From Bacteroidales bacterium (GTDB lineage Bacteria; Bacteroidota; Bacteroidia; Bacteroidales; WCHB1-69): a stretch of DNA of 62,118 nt. Shown here one piece after another: positions 9,017 to 17,934 of this stretch (position 1 is its first letter; each line of letters starts with the position of its first letter). The notes beneath the pieces were generated by a model. It made no database searches, was not told the DNA's origin, and worked only from the letters and a program-made list of their open reading frames with translations. The position numbers were made by a program, and so were the translations under genes. The DNA lies in contig JAEETJ010000016.1 of NCBI GenBank assembly GCA_016290295.1, forward strand, positions 1 through 62,118, written 5' to 3'.

Positions 9017-9838
9017 ATGTCAGCGTATCTATACAGTAATGTGAATAAGGTGACCACCAATATTTTGCAGCGTATGCGCAATGAGGGGGAGAAAATTGCC
9101 ATGCTTACCGCCTACGACTATTCCACCGCGAAGTTGTTGGACATGGCTAAAATTGATGTGATTTTGGTAGGTGATTCCGCCGCCAATGTGATGGCTGGTT
9201 ATACCACAACTTTGCCCATCACCCTCGATAATATGATTTACCATGCTTCTTCCGTGGTGCGTGCCGTTTCGCGTGCTTTGGTGGTGGTGGATATGCCCTT
9301 TGGTACCTATCAGGGTAACTCCAAGGAGGCCTTGCATTCCGCTATCCGTATCATGAAGGAATCTGGTGCTGATGCAGTTAAAATGGAAGGTGGTGTGGAA
9401 ATTTCCGAATCTATAGACCGTATTCTCACCGCAGGTATTCCTGTGATGGGTCACCTCGGATTGACCCCTCAGTCAATCAACAAGTTCGGTACTTATACTG
9501 TACGTGCTACAGAGGAAAAAGAGGCGGAAAAACTGATCGCTGACGCTAAGGTGCTGGAGGAACACGGCTGCTTTGCCATCGTGTTGGAAAAAATACCCGC
9601 TGACTTGGCCAAACGAGTTACCGAAACGGTGAGCATTCCTACCATTGGTATTGGTGCAGGTTCAGCCACATCGGGTCAGGTGCTGGTGTTCCACGACATG
9701 ATGGGCATTACCCAGCAGTTCTCGCCGCGTTTCCTGCGCCGCTACCATTCTTTGAGTGAGGAAATTATCAATGCCGTTACCCATTATATCAGTGATGTGA
9801 AAGCTGTGGATTTCCCGAATGAAAAAGAACAGTATTAG
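9017..9838 (+). CDS. panB: 3-methyl-2-oxobutanoate hydroxymethyltransferase
   Basis: This 273-residue protein catalyses the first committed step of pantothenate (vitamin B5 / coenzyme A) synthesis, transferring a hydroxymethyl group from methylene-THF to 2-oxoisovalerate. Family motifs are in order: [12 protein letters not shown] with [12 protein letters not shown] near the N-terminus, metal and substrate residues in [10 protein letters not shown] and AVKMEGG, then [10 protein letters not shown] and TIGIGAG. The length equals the usual 260-280. No panC or panD is adjacent. The last 20 bp overlap the next gene, which together with mfd forms a compact run in which coupling is likely. Confidence 0.94.
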   Translation: MSAYLYSNVNKVTTNILQRMRNEGEKIAMLTAYDYSTAKLLDMAKIDVILVGDSAANVMAGYTTTLPITLDNMIYHASSVVRAVSRALVVVDMPFGTYQGNSKEALHSAIRIMKESGADAVKMEGGVEISESIDRILTAGIPVMGHLGLTPQSINKFGTYTVRATEEKEAEKLIADAKVLEEHGCFAIVLEKIPADLAKRVTETVSIPTIGIGAGSATSGQVLVFHDMMGITQQFSPRFLRRYHSLSEEIINAVTHYISDVKAVDFPNEKEQY

Positions 9839-10499
9839 TGAGCGAATCCTATACGAAGACAATCATCTGATCATTGTCAACAAACTGCCGGGGGAAATTG
9901 TGCAAGGCGACAAAACAGGCGATCTTCCCTTGGTGGAAGCAGTACGTGAATACATCAAAGTAACCTATGACAAGCCGGGAAATGTTTTCTGCGGCTTGGT
10001 TCATCGTATAGACCGCCCTGTGGGGGGTGCGGTGATTTTTGCCAAAACATCAAAGGCGCTGGCCCGTATGAACGAGATGGTGAAAAATCACCTGATCCGC
10101 AAGATTTACTGGGCTTTGGTGGAGGGTTGCCCTGGACAGGAAGAGGGCACGCTGACAGATTTCCTGCGCAAAAATGAGAAGCTGAACAAGAGCTTTTGTG
10201 TGGATGAGCATGCCGAAGGCGCCCGCAAAGCTGTGCTGTCCTATAAACTTGTCGAGAAATACGACCATTACTCGTTGTTGGAAGTGGAACTGCAGACCGG
10301 CCGCCATCATCAGATACGGGTGCAATTGTCCGCGATGGGACACTGCATCAAAGGCGATCTGAAATATGGCGCGAAACGCTCTAATCCCGACGGCTCCATC
10401 AGCTTGCAAGCCCATCGACTTATCTTTGAACATCCCGTTTCACATTTGACCATAGATGTGGTAGCGGATGATTTGACGAAACCCAAACTGACTGTATGA
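9819..10499 (+). CDS. RluA-family pseudouridine synthase
   Basis: This 226-residue protein has the RluA-type catalytic core with the aspartate motif [16 protein letters not shown], then [22 protein letters not shown] and IKGDLKYG. Enzymes of this family isomerise uridines in rRNA or tRNA. No N-terminal S4 domain is present, so it resembles the short members acting on single sites; which RNA it modifies cannot be decided here. Its start overlaps panB by 20 bp and its TGA overlaps the ATG of mfd in the form ATGA, so the three genes probably share a transcript. Confidence 0.88.
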   Translation: MKKNSISERILYEDNHLIIVNKLPGEIVQGDKTGDLPLVEAVREYIKVTYDKPGNVFCGLVHRIDRPVGGAVIFAKTSKALARMNEMVKNHLIRKIYWALVEGCPGQEEGTLTDFLRKNEKLNKSFCVDEHAEGARKAVLSYKLVEKYDHYSLLEVELQTGRHHQIRVQLSAMGHCIKGDLKYGAKRSNPDGSISLQAHRLIFEHPVSHLTIDVVADDLTKPKLTV

Positions 10500-13400
10500 C
10501 TCCTGATGAACTGATTCAAGTCTTTTGTCCGCAAGAAAAAGCACAGATTGCGGAAGCGTTTCTTCAATCTAACGAATTGAAAAACATTTCTTTATCAGGT
10601 TTGAATGAGACCTCGTTGGCATTGCTTACTGCCTCACTTTTTGAACATTTGAGGCAGCATCAGCTGTTCATTTTCCCGGAGCGTGAGTCTGCCGCTTTCT
10701 TTTATCATGATTTGGAATTTCTCTTGCACGATCAGGATAAGTCTTTGCAGGAGAAAAAGATACACTATCTGCCGGCTTCCTATCGCAGGGCATCTAAGTA
10801 TGAGGAGATTGACAATGCCAATGTAAAACTACGCTCGGAGATTATCAACAAGCTGACACAAGAAGACGGGCACTACATCATCGTCTCCTATCCGGAAGCT
10901 ATCGCGGAGAAAATTCTTTCTAAAAAATATATCAAAAGTAACTCATTTACAGTTACTAAGGCTGAAGTACTACCCGTAGATACTTTCTTGGATTTTTTGT
11001 TCGAATATGGATACAGACAAGAAGAATTTGTCTTTGAGCCGGGACAGTTTGCCTGGCGTGGCGGTATCTTCGATGTGTTTTCATACTCGGAGGAATATCC
11101 TTACCGTATTGAGCTGGCTGGTGAAAAGGTGGATTCCATCCGTCAGTTCGACACCAATACGCAATTGTCTGTAAAAGAAGTTGATAAACTGCATATTATG
11201 CCCTATCTTTCCTCCGTGGAAACGGTGGAACAGCGGGTGCCGATGATGGAATTTCTGGGCAAGGATACGGTATGTTGGCTGAAGAATATCCGTGATGTGC
11301 GAAGTCAGCTGAATGCCAATTTCCATAAGATGGAAGAGGAATTTTTGGCTGATGATGGAAAGACTTCAGTATTGAATCCTACTGATTTTTATATTGATGG
11401 CGATAATCTTTGTGAGGAACTGGCAAAATACAGCTGTGCGGAGATAAATTCCAATACACTGGAAAACAGTTGTTTAACACTTGATTTTGACATCAAACCG
11501 CAAAATTCTTTCGGCAAGAATTTCGACCTGCTCTTGGCTGAATGGATAGAGAATCTGGAGCATGGTTACCAGACACTTTTCTTATCAGAAAATGAGAATC
11601 AGCTGGGTCGTGTGGAGATGGTGATGCATGAGCTGTTGGATAAGTACAATGCGACGAAGAAAACCGAATACACTATAGGTCAATTATATACACCATGTAA
11701 TTTTGTGTTGCATGAAGGCTTTACGGATGTCCATTCGGGACTGTGTGTTTATACTGACCATCAGTTTTTTGAGAAATACCACCGTTTTTCGATTCGTGAC
11801 CGCTATAAAAAGAGCGAGCAATTCACGCTGAAGGAGATTTATGACCTGCAACCCGGTGATTATGTGGTACATATCGACCATGGTATTGGCATTTACGAGG
11901 GCTTGCAGAAGATGGATGTGAACGGTAAGGAACAGGAAGTCATCAAGCTGTCGTATAAAGACGGTGACCTGCTTTATATCAGCATCCATTCGCTGCATAA
12001 AATCAGCAAGTATGTAGGCAAAGACGGTATGCCGCCCAAACTGCACCGCTTGGGTTCTGGTACTTGGGAACGGGTAAAAGAACGGACCAAGAAGCGGGTG
12101 AAGGAACTGGCTATTGACTTGATTCAGCTGTATGCCAAGCGCAAAGCCAAGGACGGCTTTGCCTTCTCGCCCGACAGCTATTTGCAGAATGAGTTGGAGG
12201 CATCGTTCATTTACGAAGATACCCCTGATCAGGTGAAGTCGCTGAACGAGGTGAAAAACGATATGGAAAGCCAGCATCCCATGGACCGCCTGATTTGTGG
12301 GGATGTGGGTTTTGGCAAGACGGAAATCGCTATCCGTGCGGCTTTTAAGGCAGTGGCCGATAGTAAACAGGTGGCTGTTTTGGTACCGACTACAGTGCTG
12401 GCTTTGCAGCATTATACCACTTTTTCCGAGCGTCTGTCGGGCATGCCTTGCACGGTAGAGTATGTCAACCGTTTCAAGAGTGCCAAGCAGATTAAGGAAA
12501 CCTTGAAGAAACTGAAAGATGGCAGTATTGACATCATCATTGGTACCCATCGTCTGTTGAGCAAAGATGTGGAATTCAAGGATTTGGGTTTGCTGATTAT
12601 TGATGAGGAACAAAAATTTGGCGTGGGTGCCAAGGAAAAACTGCGTGAAATCAAATATGATGTGGATACCTTGACCATGTCTGCCACACCGATTCCTAGA
12701 ACGCTGCAGTTCTCGCTGATGGGTGCCCGTGACATTTCGGTCATTACCACGCCGCCTCCCAACCGTTATCCCATCCAGACAGAGGTGCATCTCTTTGATG
12801 AAGAGTTGATTAGGGATGCGGTATCCTACGAGATTAGTCGTGGTGGGCAGGTGTTCTTTGTGCACAATAAAATTCAGAATATTTACGAGGTGGCAGGTTT
12901 GGTGCAGCGTTTGGTGCCCGATGCCCGTGTCGCCGTGGGCCATGGACAAATGGATGGCACTCAGTTAGAGGAAATCATGCTGAAATTTCTGGCTGGCGAT
13001 TACGATGTGCTGGTATCGACCACCATCGTGGAGTCGGGCTTGGATGTGACCAACGCCAACACCATGATTATCAATGATGCTCAAAATTTTGCCCTGAATG
13101 TGTTGCATCAGCTGCGAGGCAGGGTAGGGCGCAACAACAAAAAGGCCTTCTGTTATATGCTGGTGCGCTCGTTCGAGGAACTGAACGAGCAGGCACGCAA
13201 GCGTTTGCAGGCCATAGAGGACTTCTCGGATATCGGCAGTGGCCTGCAGATTGCCATGCGCGACTTGGATATCCGTGGCGCTGGCGACATACTGGGTGCC
13301 GACCAGAGCGGCTTTATCAGCGAAATCGGTTTCGAGATGTACCAAAAGATTCTGAATGAGGCCATTCTGGAGTTGCACGATGTGGACCATCTGGAGGTGG

Positions 13401-13873
13401 AAATGGCGGACAATTCAGCCTTGCTGCTGCGTGACTGCTTGCTGGAAACCGATGTCCGCGCCATGTTGCCCAACGATTATGTCAGCAGTGTGAGCGAGCG
13501 TATGAGTCTGTACAAGGAGTTGCAGAATATGAAGAAAGAGGAGGAGGTGGAGGCCTTCCGCAAGAAGCTGGCGGATATGTTCGGTCCCGTGCCGGAAGAG
13601 GCACAGGAGTTGCTGCGCACCATCCCCTTACGGCGCAAGGGCGCGGAAATGCATTTAGAGAAGATTTCCATGAAAAACGGCAAGCTGATGGCATTCTTTG
13701 CTCCATCTATCAACTCACCTTTCTACGAGTCGGAGCTGTTCACCCGTGTGCTGACCTTCATGCAGAAAAACCATCCCAAGGTGCAGATTCAGGAGCACAA
13801 CCAGAAGGCGGTGCTCACCATCCACGGCGTGCCTACAGTGAAGTCCGCGTTGCATTGGTTGAACCAAATTTAA
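10496..13873 (+). CDS. mfd: Transcription-repair coupling factor Mfd
   Basis: This 1125-residue DNA translocase removes RNA polymerase stalled at lesions and recruits UvrA for excision repair. The N-terminal third is the UvrB-like module. The RNA polymerase interaction (CarD-like) domain begins near residue 455 with DYVVHIDHGIGIYEG. The helicase core has Walker A GDVGFGKT at 602-609, the DEEQ box at 703-706, SATPIPRTLQFS, and RGRVGR in motif VI. The C-terminal TRCF domain follows. The length matches Bacteroidota Mfd. The start is fixed by the 4-bp ATGA overlap with the upstream pseudouridine synthase gene. The long antisense frame inside it is a codon-bias shadow. Confidence 0.95.
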   Translation: MTPDELIQVFCPQEKAQIAEAFLQSNELKNISLSGLNETSLALLTASLFEHLRQHQLFIFPERESAAFFYHDLEFLLHDQDKSLQEKKIHYLPASYRRASKYEEIDNANVKLRSEIINKLTQEDGHYIIVSYPEAIAEKILSKKYIKSNSFTVTKAEVLPVDTFLDFLFEYGYRQEEFVFEPGQFAWRGGIFDVFSYSEEYPYRIELAGEKVDSIRQFDTNTQLSVKEVDKLHIMPYLSSVETVEQRVPMMEFLGKDTVCWLKNIRDVRSQLNANFHKMEEEFLADDGKTSVLNPTDFYIDGDNLCEELAKYSCAEINSNTLENSCLTLDFDIKPQNSFGKNFDLLLAEWIENLEHGYQTLFLSENENQLGRVEMVMHELLDKYNATKKTEYTIGQLYTPCNFVLHEGFTDVHSGLCVYTDHQFFEKYHRFSIRDRYKKSEQFTLKEIYDLQPGDYVVHIDHGIGIYEGLQKMDVNGKEQEVIKLSYKDGDLLYISIHSLHKISKYVGKDGMPPKLHRLGSGTWERVKERTKKRVKELAIDLIQLYAKRKAKDGFAFSPDSYLQNELEASFIYEDTPDQVKSLNEVKNDMESQHPMDRLICGDVGFGKTEIAIRAAFKAVADSKQVAVLVPTTVLALQHYTTFSERLSGMPCTVEYVNRFKSAKQIKETLKKLKDGSIDIIIGTHRLLSKDVEFKDLGLLIIDEEQKFGVGAKEKLREIKYDVDTLTMSATPIPRTLQFSLMGARDISVITTPPPNRYPIQTEVHLFDEELIRDAVSYEISRGGQVFFVHNKIQNIYEVAGLVQRLVPDARVAVGHGQMDGTQLEEIMLKFLAGDYDVLVSTTIVESGLDVTNANTMIINDAQNFALNVLHQLRGRVGRNNKKAFCYMLVRSFEELNEQARKRLQAIEDFSDIGSGLQIAMRDLDIRGAGDILGADQSGFISEIGFEMYQKILNEAILELHDVDHLEVEMADNSALLLRDCLLETDVRAMLPNDYVSSVSERMSLYKELQNMKKEEEVEAFRKKLADMFGPVPEEAQELLRTIPLRRKGAEMHLEKISMKNGKLMAFFAPSINSPFYESELFTRVLTFMQKNHPKVQIQEHNQKAVLTIHGVPTVKSALHWLNQI

Positions 13874-13913
13874 TTAGCAAATTATACCCGATAATTTGAC
13901 TGCAATAGGTGCG

Positions 13914-13922
13914 TACCTTTGG
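13914..13922 (+). promoter_or_regulatory. -7-like motif TACCTTTGG with no gene directly behind it
   Basis: TACCTTTGG fits TAnnTTTG but is followed by a palindrome-rich stretch rather than a coding start. It could drive a short non-coding transcript, or be chance. Confidence 0.3.
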
Positions 13923-13947
13923 CACGCTGTGAAACATTTTCCTTTAT

Positions 13948-14096
13948 CACTTGCTATGCGATGGTGGCCGCGATGCGGCCGAAATTGCGGTGTAACCGCA
14001 ACCGCTGCATAGTATGTGTTACGGGTTGTGTATTCAGTCGCGTCGAAGGTGTCACATGCACCGAAGCACATTACCTGACCGACGCGAAAGGAAATG
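13948..14096 (+). repeat. Hairpin-rich intergenic element, REPIN-like pair or structured RNA
   Basis: This gene-free region (13874-14192) carries nested palindromes. An outer stem CTATGC/GCATAG encloses two hairpins, GGCCGC-GAT-GCGGCC and TTGCGGT-GTA-ACCGCAA, giving a three-way-junction fold. A second stem CGCGTCG/CGACGCG follows near 14039-14093. The inverted pairing of two hairpins is the layout of REPINs; a transcribed structured RNA is the alternative, because a -7-like motif lies just upstream. A 62-codon open frame across it has no protein-like features. Confidence 0.45.
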
Positions 14097-14167
14097 ACAA
14101 CAGTTGATGCTGTATATCACAAAATCTAAATTTCCCAAATTTATAGGTGAAATTCCGAATTAATTTG

Positions 14168-14176
14168 TATTTTTGC
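14168..14176 (+). promoter_or_regulatory. -7 promoter motif TATTTTTGC
   Basis: TATTTTTGC lies 16 bp before the ATG at 14193 and matches TAnnTTTG. Confidence 0.65.
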
Positions 14177-14192
14177 GGAAAAAAATTGGCTT

Positions 14193-14813
14193 ATGAAAAG
14201 ATTTTTTATTCTCTTGATTTGTATAATTTGCAGTGTGTATCTGGCATACGCACAAGATACTTATTTGGCTTCAGAAAATATTGCGAAGGATAAGAACAAG
14301 TCTGCCGATGATACACCTTGGCATCAAAGAGACAAAGGCTGGTGGTGTGCTGTGGAAGCGCATGCAGGATCAGTGTGGTATAAACCAAAAACGTATGAGG
14401 GAATGGTAGGATTTACAGTGGTTAATGGATACCGTTTTTCCCAGTTTGCGAAATTGGGTATCGGCATTGGCTTTAATGGTGTCTTATACGATTATAAATA
14501 TACATCTCAATTTCCATATAAACTGATGATTGGTTCGCTTCGCTTAATACTGAACGCTCGTGGCAATATCATACGCCAAGATTCACGAAGATGTGTGCCT
14601 TTCTGGAATGCTGATGTCGGTTGTGATGTTTTTCATGAGCTTTTTTTCTTTGATGCAGGTGTCGGTGTGAGGGTGGGGCTTGCTAAGAAGAATTTCAATC
14701 GTCATGCTTTCGTGTTGAGTGCCAATTATATAGGCCGTATGGTGGATGAACATTACAACGTGGAATCCAACTTTAGTAATGGCATCGTGTTCAAAGTGGG
14801 GTATGAGTTCTAA
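14193..14813 (+). CDS. Small outer-membrane beta-barrel protein, hypothetical
   Basis: This 206-residue protein has a signal peptide ending at AYAQ (about 1-21). A 35-residue polar stretch follows, then strand-like segments rich in Gly and aromatics (FAKLGIGIGFNGVLYDYKY, FFFDAGVGVRVGLA). It ends with NGIVFKVGYEF, the C-terminal aromatic signature of an outer-membrane strand. I do not recognise a named family beyond this. The lipoprotein gene downstream starts 17 bp after the stop, so the two are likely co-expressed from the promoter at 14168. Confidence 0.6.
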   Translation: MKRFFILLICIICSVYLAYAQDTYLASENIAKDKNKSADDTPWHQRDKGWWCAVEAHAGSVWYKPKTYEGMVGFTVVNGYRFSQFAKLGIGIGFNGVLYDYKYTSQFPYKLMIGSLRLILNARGNIIRQDSRRCVPFWNADVGCDVFHELFFFDAGVGVRVGLAKKNFNRHAFVLSANYIGRMVDEHYNVESNFSNGIVFKVGYEF

Positions 14814-14830
14814 TATGATAGTTGTCAGGT

Positions 14831-15643
14831 ATGAAAAAATTGACTTTTTTATTCGCTTTGCTTTCCGTTTTGTTGTCGGCATGTCATCAGAAAGAAACAG
14901 AAATAGAAGAACTTGTTTACCATTATGATTTCCAGGATTTTGAATTGTGGACCTTGATAGACAAACACTCTACAATGCCAGCTGACTTATTTCCGGATGT
15001 GGATAGCGAAATCCTTCGTAGAATGATGCCTTCAGGTGAAGCTGAATCTTCGATTAATGCGTTCCTGATTCATAAAAATGACAAATATGTTCTTTTCGAC
15101 GCTGGATTGGGAAGAGAGTCAGGTGGACTTATGTTGGGCGAGTTGACAGGTCTTCAAATTGCTCCAGAGGATATTGATATGATATGTCTAACCCATTGTC
15201 ATCGTGACCATATCGGAGGTCTGATGGATCATGATACCGCAGTATTCCCTAAGGCGGAACTATGGGTTTCTGTCCCTGAGCTGGAAGCTTTCAAAGAGGA
15301 TGAGATGGTGCGTAAAATACAGGCTGCGTATGGTCCCCGTATTCATACATTTATGTTTGGTGATACCATTGCAGGTTTTGTTGAGACCTTTGATGCGGCA
15401 GGGCATACGCCGGGACATACTGTGTACAAGGTGGATGAATTGTACATTATCGGAGATTTGATTCACGCATGGGGATTGCAAATACATTATCCGGAATGTT
15501 GTGCCATCTATGATAAGGATCCAGAGCAAGCTGTAAAAACCAGAAAATATTTTTACAAAATTCTTGAAAATCCTGATGTTTACGCTGCGGGAATGCATTT
15601 GCCTGGTTCGGGTATGATGCAGGCTTTTGGCATCCAATATTGA
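14831..15643 (+). CDS. MBL-fold metallo-hydrolase lipoprotein
   Basis: The chosen ATG at 14831 gives 270 residues beginning with a lipoprotein signal peptide, lipobox LLSAC. A TTG 9 bp upstream in the same frame is not needed. The metallo-beta-lactamase fold is shown by HCHRDHIGG (HxHxDH metal motif), then AAGHTPGHTVY with a further metal His, and IIGDLIHAW with the bridging Asp. The layout resembles lactonase or hydrolase members with a periplasmic, membrane-anchored location. The substrate is unknown. It follows the small barrel gene by 17 bp. Confidence 0.82.
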   Translation: MKKLTFLFALLSVLLSACHQKETEIEELVYHYDFQDFELWTLIDKHSTMPADLFPDVDSEILRRMMPSGEAESSINAFLIHKNDKYVLFDAGLGRESGGLMLGELTGLQIAPEDIDMICLTHCHRDHIGGLMDHDTAVFPKAELWVSVPELEAFKEDEMVRKIQAAYGPRIHTFMFGDTIAGFVETFDAAGHTPGHTVYKVDELYIIGDLIHAWGLQIHYPECCAIYDKDPEQAVKTRKYFYKILENPDVYAAGMHLPGSGMMQAFGIQY

Positions 15644-15694
15644 GGTTCTTAAACTTTGGCGTATTTTTTTTCGGGATGGGTATGATTTTCTTTG

Positions 15695-15731
15695 AAAATT
15701 CAATCTGAATTTTAACAACTGTTTGTTAAAA
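15695..15731 (+). terminator. Two overlapping AT-rich inverted repeats, possible terminator or operator
   Basis: AAAATTCA-ATC-TGAATTTT (15695-15713) shares its last four T with TTTTAACAA-CTGT-TTGTTAAAA (15710-15731), so both hairpins cannot form at once. A T-rich run follows. It lies after the MBL gene and before the next promoter. Confidence 0.4.
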
Positions 15732-15811
15732 TATTTTCTTTTATTTTTAATTTGTTGATTTAGAGCGACAAAAAAATTGTCAATAATCCTTGATATGTAT
15801 TATTCTTGTTG

Positions 15812-15820
15812 TATCTTTGC
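15812..15820 (+). promoter_or_regulatory. -7 promoter motif TATCTTTGC
   Basis: TATCTTTGC lies 28 bp before the ATG at 15849 and decides that start over an in-frame upstream codon at 15777, which would precede the promoter. Confidence 0.7.
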
Positions 15821-15848
15821 CATCAGTAAAACAACAAAATACGCAACT

Positions 15849-16262
15849 ATGGAAAATATTGAATTACAGAATCCTATTGATGATGCTCGTAGATATGTGG
15901 CCAATGCGAGGGATATTATAAAAAATTCCATTTATAATCCTGAAACAAAACAGTATAAGGATAAGAAATATGTACGGATAGCTGGTGACACCTTATGGAA
16001 AGGATGTTTGATTGCACTTGATGCAATTCTTCAGGTGCGTAAGGGCAAAGGTCGTCCGTCTATTGAGAAATACAAAGAGGCAGCCAAGAAGCGTGATGGA
16101 AAATTGTTGGATTATATTTTAGCGGGTTACGATACCATGCATTTGTTTATGGGATATGATGGGGCAATAGACAAAAAAGTCTGTGATGCAGGTTTTGAAA
16201 AGGCAATTGCCATCATTGACCGTTGCGCTATGCTGTATCATCCGGAAGAGGTGGTCGCGTGA
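15849..16262 (+). CDS. Small cytoplasmic helical protein, DUF5618-like
   Basis: The ATG at 15849 lies just downstream of a clear promoter and gives 137 residues. The protein lacks a signal peptide and appears helical. Notable segments are PIDDARRYVANARDII, DKKYVRIAGDTLWKGCLIAL and GYDTMHLFMGYDG. The pattern resembles the DUF5618 family of Bacteroidota, which I recall from memory and could not check. These are small HEPN-like helical proteins of unknown role. The gene stands alone between two promoters, without a recognisable toxin or nucleotidyltransferase partner beside it, which argues against a simple HEPN/MNT pair. Confidence 0.6.
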   Translation: MENIELQNPIDDARRYVANARDIIKNSIYNPETKQYKDKKYVRIAGDTLWKGCLIALDAILQVRKGKGRPSIEKYKEAAKKRDGKLLDYILAGYDTMHLFMGYDGAIDKKVCDAGFEKAIAIIDRCAMLYHPEEVVA

Positions 16263-16312
16263 TATTTCAGGATTTTAATGGAGAGCTATTACTTAGCTTT
16301 GAACTTTTTTTG

Positions 16313-16321
16313 TACCTTTGC
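16313..16321 (+). promoter_or_regulatory. -7 promoter motif TACCTTTGC, part of a duplicated promoter-leader module
   Basis: TACCTTTGC lies 23 bp before the ATG at 16345. The motif, leader and first codons closely match those at 18827-18890. Confidence 0.7.
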
Positions 16322-16344
16322 ATTTTATATCAAACTGAAATTGA

Positions 16345-17934
16345 ATGAAAAAGATTCTTGCTTTTTTATGCGTGGCATTGCTAGGCTTTTTCTTCAAGCT
16401 GTCTTATGGTCAAAGTATAACTGAGAGGGTCTTGTGGATTGACACATTAGGCTCCTATCATTTAAAACAATATGCCTCCTCTTTTTCTTTCGATTGTGAA
16501 GGCAATTTCTTTTTTTTGAATGACCGTGTTGTGGTAGCCAGCAAGGATTCTGTGGACAATCTCTGTGCTGCAGGAGGTATAGGTGGAACTTTTGGCGATG
16601 TGGATTTTATGCGTTGCTGTTCCCCATCAGAAATTGATACCGTGTATGTTAAAAATAGATGGGGAACAAGTATTTATGGGCCAGTAACGGGAAAAGTGCA
16701 GCGCCCTCTGTCAGGAAAAACTCGTAATCATATTGCAGTCATTTCAGCTCTCAGGAAGACGGCGTTCATTTATATAGACGGCCGAATGGTGCAGGCTACC
16801 CCTTTAACCGACTTGGACAGATCCGGAATTGAATTTGAAAATTGGGTGGATTTTAGCGAAAATGGGAATTCGATTTACTATCTATATCGGAATAACCGTT
16901 TTGTGTTATACATAAACAATCAACCTGTTGATACATCAGATTATAAATTTAAGGCATTGTCCATCAATGATAACGGGGACTACTTGTATGCTAAATTTTT
17001 TAAGCCTGAAACCCCTGTGGGGAAATACGATCGTATGTATTGTATTCATGCAAAAGATACTGTGTTTGAACAAGTTATGTCAATCGGGAAATTTGCCCTG
17101 ATGGACAATGGATCGTATTATCTTACGGGTGATGATGGTGGTACAGACTTTATTGTGCTCAATGGACAGCTCCGTAGGGATATAGATAATATCGGTAATA
17201 TTACCTTGCTCAACATCCAGAACGCTTTCTATTCTTTTGAAAAAAATGGCCATCTTTATCTGAATGTAAACGGAATGGATTATCCTGCTGATTTTGAGGA
17301 GATTTATAATCCCATTATGGATGCTAATGGACATTTTGCATATTACGGCTTGAAAGATTATTATTTATACAAGGTGGTTGATGGCAAAGTGGATGAGGAG
17401 CCACTTTCGAAGTACGGAGTCAGAGCCATGCCCTTGTATATCACGCCTGAGGGAAAAAGTTTGCATTATTTCAAAACCGATGATTCTGTTTATCTGTATC
17501 AGGATAATAATATGATACTTAAACAGATACATAAGAGGGAAAGTGTTCAGATATTCTCATGGAAAGATGTGCTATCTTATCAAGCAGCCATTGAATGGAC
17601 TGGGAATGATCATTTGCTATCATGTCTCAACTATGGGGGACATGGCTATTTTGTGTATGATGGTCAGCTGTCAGAACCCTTACTCCCGATTAAACGATAT
17701 TGGGTAGATCCAAGTGCAGGTTGTGTAGTAGAAGCTGTCATTAATGAACATGGTTTCTTTGCCATTCAATATGTCGGGGAAAAAAACTTTCAAGTTGTTG
17801 TCAATAATCATATCTATAAGGAGTTGTATAATGTAGATAGGATTTTTTCAGGGAATGGATTTTTTGATGGTAAACAGGTGGTGTTTTATGGAATAAAGAA
17901 CCAGACGGTTTGTCAATTTGTTATAACATTATGA
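16345..17934 (+). CDS. Secreted hypothetical protein, possible beta-propeller
   Basis: This 529-residue protein has a signal peptide ending at SYGQ (about 1-23). I do not recognise a family. The body contains loosely repeated strand patterns of the form hydrophobic-x-hydrophobic-N-G/N-x, such as YRNNRFVLYINNQPV, DFIVLNGQLRR, NGHLYLNVNGMDYP and NFQVVVNNHIY. These suggest a beta-propeller with NG turns; this is inference. Its stop overlaps the ATG of the next gene (ATGA), so the two are translationally coupled. The promoter, leader and signal peptide start are shared with the esterase gene at 18860. Confidence 0.7.
   Translation: MKKILAFLCVALLGFFFKLSYGQSITERVLWIDTLGSYHLKQYASSFSFDCEGNFFFLNDRVVVASKDSVDNLCAAGGIGGTFGDVDFMRCCSPSEIDTVYVKNRWGTSIYGPVTGKVQRPLSGKTRNHIAVISALRKTAFIYIDGRMVQATPLTDLDRSGIEFENWVDFSENGNSIYYLYRNNRFVLYINNQPVDTSDYKFKALSINDNGDYLYAKFFKPETPVGKYDRMYCIHAKDTVFEQVMSIGKFALMDNGSYYLTGDDGGTDFIVLNGQLRRDIDNIGNITLLNIQNAFYSFEKNGHLYLNVNGMDYPADFEEIYNPIMDANGHFAYYGLKDYYLYKVVDGKVDEEPLSKYGVRAMPLYITPEGKSLHYFKTDDSVYLYQDNNMILKQIHKRESVQIFSWKDVLSYQAAIEWTGNDHLLSCLNYGGHGYFVYDGQLSEPLLPIKRYWVDPSAGCVVEAVINEHGFFAIQYVGEKNFQVVVNNHIYKELYNVDRIFSGNGFFDGKQVVFYGIKNQTVCQFVITL

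Noticed and set aside
11684-12949. 421-codon antisense frame inside mfd
   Set aside because: It mirrors the coding frame of a clear Mfd and shows no domain. It is a codon-bias shadow.
13919-14107. 62-codon frame after mfd
   Set aside because: It crosses the palindromes of the intergenic element and its composition (many Cys, Arg, Thr) reflects the hairpins.
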